Shown here in pieces: positions 32,732 to 37,044 of a DNA stretch of 37,044 nt. The stretch is from the NCBI GenBank assembly GCA_030040795.1, contig JASHTA010000453.1:1-37044 (forward strand). Reading direction: 5' to 3'. Numbering within the stretch: position 1 is the stretch's first letter; every line of letters begins with the position of its first letter. The translations under genes and the position numbers were made by a program. The notes beneath the pieces were generated by a model that was given only the letters and a program-made list of their open reading frames with translations, ran no database searches and was not told the origin of the DNA. The DNA comes from Gammaproteobacteria bacterium. GTDB taxonomy: Bacteria; Pseudomonadota; Gammaproteobacteria; Steroidobacterales; Steroidobacteraceae.

Positions 32732-32794
32732 GTCTGCTCATCTCGGGACGGTATGCAAGATCCGCGGGTGCAAGAGCGAGCGCCGCAATTCCAC

Positions 32795-32815
32795 GCTGCG
32801 TCAATATGACGCAGC
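32795..32815. promoter_or_regulatory. Perfect inverted repeat matching a RegA/PrrA binding site
   Basis: Nine-bp arms (GCTGCGTCA / TGACGCAGC) surround a 3-bp centre. Inside lie GCGTC (32798-32802), five bases and GACGC (32808-32812), which fits the published-style RegA/PrrA pattern GCGNC-N5-GNCGC. It lies between the divergent regB and TonB-dependent receptor genes. Binding by the adjacent RegA is inference. Confidence 0.65.
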
Positions 32816-32842
32816 TTCCGTGACGGCCCCTGTCGCTAGAAT
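32815..32842 (+). promoter_or_regulatory. Probable promoter of the TonB-dependent receptor gene
   Basis: A good -10 element TAGAAT (32837-32842) has only a poor -35 match (CTTCCG, 32815-32820). The RegA-like inverted repeat overlaps this -35 region by one base, the layout expected for an activator-dependent promoter. The leader to the ATG would be about 130 nt. Confidence 0.45.
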
Positions 32843-32976
32843 ATCTCCAATTCGGCTCGAGATCTCGCATCACTCACGGCGGCAGCCTCTTGCGGGGGCC
32901 GGCGTCCTGCGTCCTGCGCGATCTCAACCGGCGAACTGCGGTCAGACGGTCTCGAGAGGGTTGGGGTCCACCGCTC

Positions 32977-35211
32977 ATGAAAGCTCGTCATGCGGCACGC
33001 CTGTTGCTGATCGCGGCGGTCTTTGCGGCCTCCGCGGCGGTCCGCGCTCAAGAGGCCAGCTCGTCCGCCGATCTCGAGAGCGTCGTGGTGACGGCCACTC
33101 GATCGGATACGACGCTCGAGAACATGCCGCTCTCCACAACGATCATCTCGCGGCAGCAGATCGAGGCGTCCCCGGCGACCACAGTGGATCAGTTGCTGCG
33201 CCAAGTGCCCGGGCTGCTCGTGCCCGGATCGCCGTTCTATACCACCGATCCGACGGGCTTCAACATCACCCTGCGCGGCTTGAGCAAGAACGTGCTGGTA
33301 CTGGTCGACGGCGTGCCGATCATGGACCCGTTCTACTCGACCATTCAGTGGTTCCGCGTGCCGCTCGGCGACATCGACCACATCGAGATCGTGCGCGGAG
33401 GCGGCTCCGCCTTGTGGGGCAACCTCGCCGTCGTCGGCGTGATCAACATCATCACCAAGCGCCCCCGGACGGACGACGGTGACGTCTCGTTCACCGGTGC
33501 CAGCCTGGGCACGTACACCGCTGCGGTGAACAAGAATGAGGAGGTCAACGAGGCGCTGAGCTTCGATCTGTCGGCCGACACCTTCCAGAGCAAGGGATAC
33601 GACAATGCTCCGGAGAGCCTGCGTGCGGCATTCTGGCCCGGGCGGGACAACTCGGCATCGAGCAGCCAGAACGTGCGGCTCGGCGCCTACTTCCAGCCGA
33701 CCGATGATCTCAGCGGCTTTCTGCGTGCGGGCTACCACGTGCAGGACGAGGACATCGGCGGCTACGCTTACGGAGCGAACGATCAGAAGGGGCCGGACTT
33801 CCAGGGCGGCTTGACGGAGAGATTCGACGCTGCGAGCCGCCTGGCGGCGACGATCTACGGACAGGACGTGAATTTCACCAAGTACAACGGCGCGGGATGC
33901 TACGAGGCGGCCACTTTCGCGTGCGGGGCATACGTATCTGGCGCCGGCGCGTCGATCGCGCAGCAAGCCGGCCAGGTGCTGCAATACGCCACCTCGTACG
34001 ATGAGAACCCGTACCGCGAGCGCGGTGCCTCGCTGGTTTACTCGCACGAGTTCGCGGGCATGCTGAGCGATGCCGAATTCGGCGTCGACTACCGAGGGCT
34101 CGTGGCCGAGGACTCTCAACAGGCGTTCCGGGCTCCGACCGTCGCGCTACCGGAGGTGCTGCGCGTCCAGCGCACGAACTACGGCGCGGGCACTCAAACC
34201 TTCCTCGGCGTGTTCACCCAGTTCAAGCTGCAGCCGCTCCAACGGCTGGACATCACCTTGAGCGCTCGCGAGGACCGCTACGTGAGCGACGACGGTGCGG
34301 CGATCCAGACCGATTATTCGAACGTGGCGGCGCCCGTTGCTGGCGCCCCGCTCGGGGGCCCGGTTCCGAGCAACAGCACAACCCGGTTCGATCCAAGCCT
34401 CTCGGTGCTGTATCGGGCGACCGGCGAGCTGAGCTTTCGCGCCGCGGCATACGAGGGATTCCGCGCACCCGGCTTGAACAACATGTATCGCACGTACGGC
34501 AGCAGCTCCATCTCGATCGCGAATCCCCTGCTTGGTCCGGAGACCCTGGTCGGCGAGGAAGCCGGCTTGGACTGGCGGCGCGGTGATTTCGACATCAGCG
34601 TGACGGGGTTCGAGGAGAACGTGAAGAATCTCGTCGCCACCTACTACATCGAGCCCGGAGCGGTGATCCCCGCGGCGGTCCTCGCGATCTGCGGCGCCGG
34701 CTACACCGGCGTCGCAAATACCTACTGCCCGGGCACGGTGACCTTCTACACGAACGGGCAGAACGAGCGTTCAAAGGGCGTCGAGCTGGAGGGCGGATGG
34801 AAGATCTCGAGCACGCTCCAGCTCGAGTCCTACGTCACCGAGACGAGCGCCTACTATACGTGGACCGACACGGGCGATCCGACCGGCCAGCAGCTGCCCT
34901 TGGTGCCCCGCTACGTCGGAGGCGGCAGCCTTACCTGGAACACGCTTGACACCTGGACACAATTCCTCGACGTTCGCTATAACGGCGCCATGACGCTCGG
35001 CAGCCTCACTCAGGCGCCGCTGTTTCGCCAGGGCGGCTACACGGTGCTCGACTTCAGCAGCACGTACAAGTTCGGTCATGGCCTGAGCGTGAGCGCCTCC
35101 ATCCAGAACATCCTGAACAAGGTGTACACGGACAGCAGCGCGAGCAACCTGCAAGGCGTGACGATCGCCATGCCGCGCGCGATCAGCGTCACGCTGCGGC
35201 ACAGCTTCTGA
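32977..35211 (+). CDS. TonB-dependent outer-membrane receptor
   Basis: This 744-residue receptor has a signal peptide (MKARHAARLLLIAAVFAAS, cleavage near VRAQ), a TonB-box-like LESVVVTATR, a plug domain (TVDQLLRQVPGL, RGLSKNVLVLVDGVPI, IEIVRGGGSALWG, GVINIITKRP) and a 22-strand-type barrel ending in the outer-membrane signature SVTLRHSF. It imports a metal complex or other ligand using TonB energy. The ligand is not readable, but the following PepSY protein suggests iron-siderophore or copper handling. ATG 32977 is chosen because it begins the signal peptide; the frame extends 29 codons upstream without such features. Confidence 0.93.
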   Translation: MKARHAARLLLIAAVFAASAAVRAQEASSSADLESVVVTATRSDTTLENMPLSTTIISRQQIEASPATTVDQLLRQVPGLLVPGSPFYTTDPTGFNITLRGLSKNVLVLVDGVPIMDPFYSTIQWFRVPLGDIDHIEIVRGGGSALWGNLAVVGVINIITKRPRTDDGDVSFTGASLGTYTAAVNKNEEVNEALSFDLSADTFQSKGYDNAPESLRAAFWPGRDNSASSSQNVRLGAYFQPTDDLSGFLRAGYHVQDEDIGGYAYGANDQKGPDFQGGLTERFDAASRLAATIYGQDVNFTKYNGAGCYEAATFACGAYVSGAGASIAQQAGQVLQYATSYDENPYRERGASLVYSHEFAGMLSDAEFGVDYRGLVAEDSQQAFRAPTVALPEVLRVQRTNYGAGTQTFLGVFTQFKLQPLQRLDITLSAREDRYVSDDGAAIQTDYSNVAAPVAGAPLGGPVPSNSTTRFDPSLSVLYRATGELSFRAAAYEGFRAPGLNNMYRTYGSSSISIANPLLGPETLVGEEAGLDWRRGDFDISVTGFEENVKNLVATYYIEPGAVIPAAVLAICGAGYTGVANTYCPGTVTFYTNGQNERSKGVELEGGWKISSTLQLESYVTETSAYYTWTDTGDPTGQQLPLVPRYVGGGSLTWNTLDTWTQFLDVRYNGAMTLGSLTQAPLFRQGGYTVLDFSSTYKFGHGLSVSASIQNILNKVYTDSSASNLQGVTIAMPRAISVTLRHSF

Positions 35212-35274
35212 TGTGGGCTCGTGCGCTCGGCTCCCGGCAGCAGCAACTCGAGCGGTGTCCCGAAGGTTAATGAC

Positions 35275-36801
35275 ATGGACACGCCCACAGCCGACCCGCG
35301 CACGCCGTGGCTGAACTTCAGGACCATCTGGCGGTGGCATTTCTATGCCGGTTTGTTTTGCATTCCCTTCATCTGGTGGCTCGCGCTGACCGGCTCCATC
35401 TACCTCTTCAAGCCTCAGCTGGAAGCGTGGCTCGATCGCCCCTACGCGCATCTGGCCCCCGCCGGGGCACGGGCTACACCCCAAGCGGAGGTCGAGGCTG
35501 CACTCGCGGCAGAGCCGGGCTACGTACTCGACGCGTATCAGCTGCCCCGCGAGCCGGGCGATGCGGCGCAGATCTTGGTCGGTCGCGGCAGTGACGAGAT
35601 TCGACTGTGGATCGACCCGCGGCTGCCCACCCCGCGCGTTCTGAAGGCCGTCCCCGAAGACGAGCGTCTGATGCAGGTCATTTTTCATCTGCACGGGGAG
35701 CTACTGCTCGGAGATCGCGGCTCGATGATCGTCGAGCTCGCGGGCTCTTGGGCGATGGTGATGATCATCACCGGCCTGTACCTCTGGTGGCCGCGCGACG
35801 CGCAAGGATTCGCCGGCGTGCTGTACCCCCGCCTGGGGCGTGGCCGGCGGGTGTTCTGGCGGGATATCCACGCGGTCGCCGGCATCTGGGTTTCCGTCAC
35901 CGCGTTGCTCATGCTGGCGAGCGGCCTTCCATGGGCGAAGAGCTGGGGCGGCGATCTCAAGGAGATCCGTCATCTCGCAGAGCATGGCGTCGTACACCAG
36001 GACTGGTCCACGGGACTCAGCTCCGAGCTCGCTCAACGCGCGGCGCTGAGCGCCGGGAGCCTGGCGGGCGCGAGCAGGCGTGCGCCTGAGGAATCCACCG
36101 GTACGTCCGGGACGGCCGGCGTGTCCGGGATGGCCGGCATGTCTGATATGCCCGGCATGAGCGCAGGTCGCGGTTCCCCCGGCCATCTATCGAATGGACA
36201 TCGCTCAGGCCACCGAAGCCGTTCGCAACGCGCTGTACCGCCGGGCGCCTATTCCGAAATCGACCGGATGGTCCCCGTCGTCGCGAGACTCGGTCTCGCT
36301 TACCCCGTCTTGATCACGCCGCCGATGGAGCCGGGTGGCCCGTGGGGCGCGCGCTCCGACGCCCAGGATCGCCCGCTTCGCGTGAACCTGACCCTGAACG
36401 CACAGACTGGGGCCGTGCTGAGTCGCACGGGTTTCAACCAAAGGGACTGGGTGGACCGCGTGGTGAGCGTCGGCATCGCCGCGCACGAGGGGCAGCTGTT
36501 CGGCTGGCCGAATCAGCTGATGAACCTGCTTACCGCCTCGGGCTTGTTCACCGCGAGCTTGAGCGCGGTGATCCTGTGGTGGCGCAGGCGGCCGCAAGGC
36601 GTGCTCGGCGCTCCGCTGCCTACCGCGCCGCTGCGTTTTTCCGCCGGGCTGCTCGCGATCCTCCTCGTCCTCGGCGTGTTGCTGCCGCTGCTCGGCGCAT
36701 CGCTGATCGCGGTGCTCCTCGTCGAGCGGCTCGTCTTCAGGCGCGTTCCCGGCATCCGAACGTGGCTGGGGTTGCGCGAGCCCGCCCCGCTTCAAAGATA
36801 G
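35275..36801 (+). CDS. PepSY-associated inner-membrane protein with Met/His-rich insert
   Basis: This 508-residue protein has the PepSY-TM plan: a first membrane helix after TIWRWHFYAGLFCIPFIWWLA in broken form, a periplasmic PepSY part, a central helix (MVMIITGLYLWWPR), WRDIHAVAGIWVS, a second periplasmic part and C-terminal helices with ILWWRRRPQG. Such proteins often accompany TonB receptors and act in ferric-siderophore reduction or metal uptake. Between helices lies a low-complexity insert with Met286, Met289, Met292 and Met295 (MxxM spacing), followed by several histidines (GHLSNGHRSGH), which could bind copper. It starts 63 bp after the receptor gene, probably in the same operon. Confidence 0.87.
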   Translation: MDTPTADPRTPWLNFRTIWRWHFYAGLFCIPFIWWLALTGSIYLFKPQLEAWLDRPYAHLAPAGARATPQAEVEAALAAEPGYVLDAYQLPREPGDAAQILVGRGSDEIRLWIDPRLPTPRVLKAVPEDERLMQVIFHLHGELLLGDRGSMIVELAGSWAMVMIITGLYLWWPRDAQGFAGVLYPRLGRGRRVFWRDIHAVAGIWVSVTALLMLASGLPWAKSWGGDLKEIRHLAEHGVVHQDWSTGLSSELAQRAALSAGSLAGASRRAPEESTGTSGTAGVSGMAGMSDMPGMSAGRGSPGHLSNGHRSGHRSRSQRAVPPGAYSEIDRMVPVVARLGLAYPVLITPPMEPGGPWGARSDAQDRPLRVNLTLNAQTGAVLSRTGFNQRDWVDRVVSVGIAAHEGQLFGWPNQLMNLLTASGLFTASLSAVILWWRRRPQGVLGAPLPTAPLRFSAGLLAILLVLGVLLPLLGASLIAVLLVERLVFRRVPGIRTWLGLREPAPLQR

Positions 36802-36802
36802 C

Positions 36803-37044
36803 TCCTTAGGAGAAGCGCTTGAGCGTCCGCAAGCGCACCAGGCGAACGCTCATGGCCAGCATCATGCTGGTCGCTACCCCGCCATCGCGCTCGACCACGA
36901 TCAGCGCAACACGCTGAATCTCGGGTCCAACGTGAACCTGACGGGACAGTTCTTCACCGGTTCCAACCTGTCGGTCAATTCGGGACGTTCCAACGGGTTC
37001 GCGGAGCGGCCGACCTACGAGCCGAGCCGCCTGCCGAGCTACGT
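36803..37044 (+). pseudogene. Start-less fragment resembling a TonB-dependent receptor barrel
   Basis: One frame stays open to the window edge and encodes ALDHDQRNTLNLGSNVN, TGQFFTGSNLSVNSG and RPTYEPSRLPSY, which has the alternating strand-and-turn look of the late barrel of TonB-dependent receptors (compare the common DHDQRHTL turn). The frame abuts the PepSY stop, lacks a plausible start codon, signal peptide and plug. It is most likely a 5'-truncated remnant, though a frameshifted or right-extending gene cannot be excluded. Confidence 0.45.
36815..36836 (+). terminator. Hairpin after the PepSY gene
   Basis: GCGCTTG and CAAGCGC pair with an 8-nt loop, 14 bp after the PepSY stop. No T-run follows, so it is at best a weak or factor-dependent terminator, and it lies inside the receptor-like fragment frame. 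Confidence 0.3.

Noticed and set aside
32836-34119. 427-residue minus-strand frame opposite the TonB receptor
   Set aside because: The receptor gene on the other strand has signal peptide, plug and barrel motifs; the antisense frame has none.

Overview
The window is high-GC chromosomal DNA from a proteobacterium, most likely a gammaproteobacterium of the Steroidobacter/Nevskia/Xanthomonadales type. This rests on a YbiI-like DksA/TraR protein, an aromatic-acid MFS transporter, a TonB-dependent receptor with a PepSY partner, a tannase/feruloyl esterase, a RegB/RegA (PrrBA/RoxSR) pair and dense GC-rich coding on both strands. The placement is inference from gene content. No rRNA, insertion sequence, integrase or CRISPR array was seen.

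Left part (1-15.98 kb). A 5'-truncated biotin-containing acyl-CoA carboxylase alpha subunit (3-methylcrotonyl-CoA type) is followed by an AAHS-type MFS transporter and a membrane-anchored histidine-phosphatase-like protein that has lost both catalytic histidines. A convergent PrxQ/BCP peroxiredoxin, tRNA-Ala(CGC) and a SAM methyltransferase come next. A VapBC toxin-antitoxin operon then sits between two 97-bp direct repeats. One repeat is the 3' end of an ABC permease gene and the other is a detached copy overlapping the methyltransferase stop. Two MacB-like permeases lack an ATPase partner here. A TauE/SafE exporter and a TetR regulator diverge around a perfect 14-bp palindrome. After them come a small membrane protein, an enolase-superfamily dehydratase-like enzyme, a ybiI homologue, a DUF1614 membrane protein, an archaeal-type (short) aspartyl-tRNA synthetase and a secreted cysteine-containing protein.

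Middle part (16.0-28.8 kb). A compact, co-directional P-type (VirB/VirD4) conjugation module runs in the order VirB2, B3, B4, B5, B6, a short B7-like lipoprotein, B8, B9, B10, B11, a membrane/coiled-coil protein, a VirD4/TraD coupling protein, a MOBQ-type MobA/MobL relaxase and a zinc-ribbon protein. It ends beside tRNA-Arg(CCT). Most genes overlap or nearly touch, which points to one operon. No integrase, replication gene or VirB1 lysozyme is present, so this is a conjugation module of an integrative element whose ends are outside the window, or lost.

Right part (28.8-37.0 kb). A tannase/feruloyl esterase and a redox-responsive RegB-RegA operon run leftward. A TonB-dependent receptor and a PepSY membrane protein with a Met/His-rich insert run rightward. 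The divergent region between regB and the receptor holds a perfect inverted repeat that fits the RegA/PrrA half-site pattern GCGNC-N5-GNCGC, directly before a plausible promoter of the receptor gene. The window ends in a start-less fragment that looks like a piece of a second TonB-dependent receptor.
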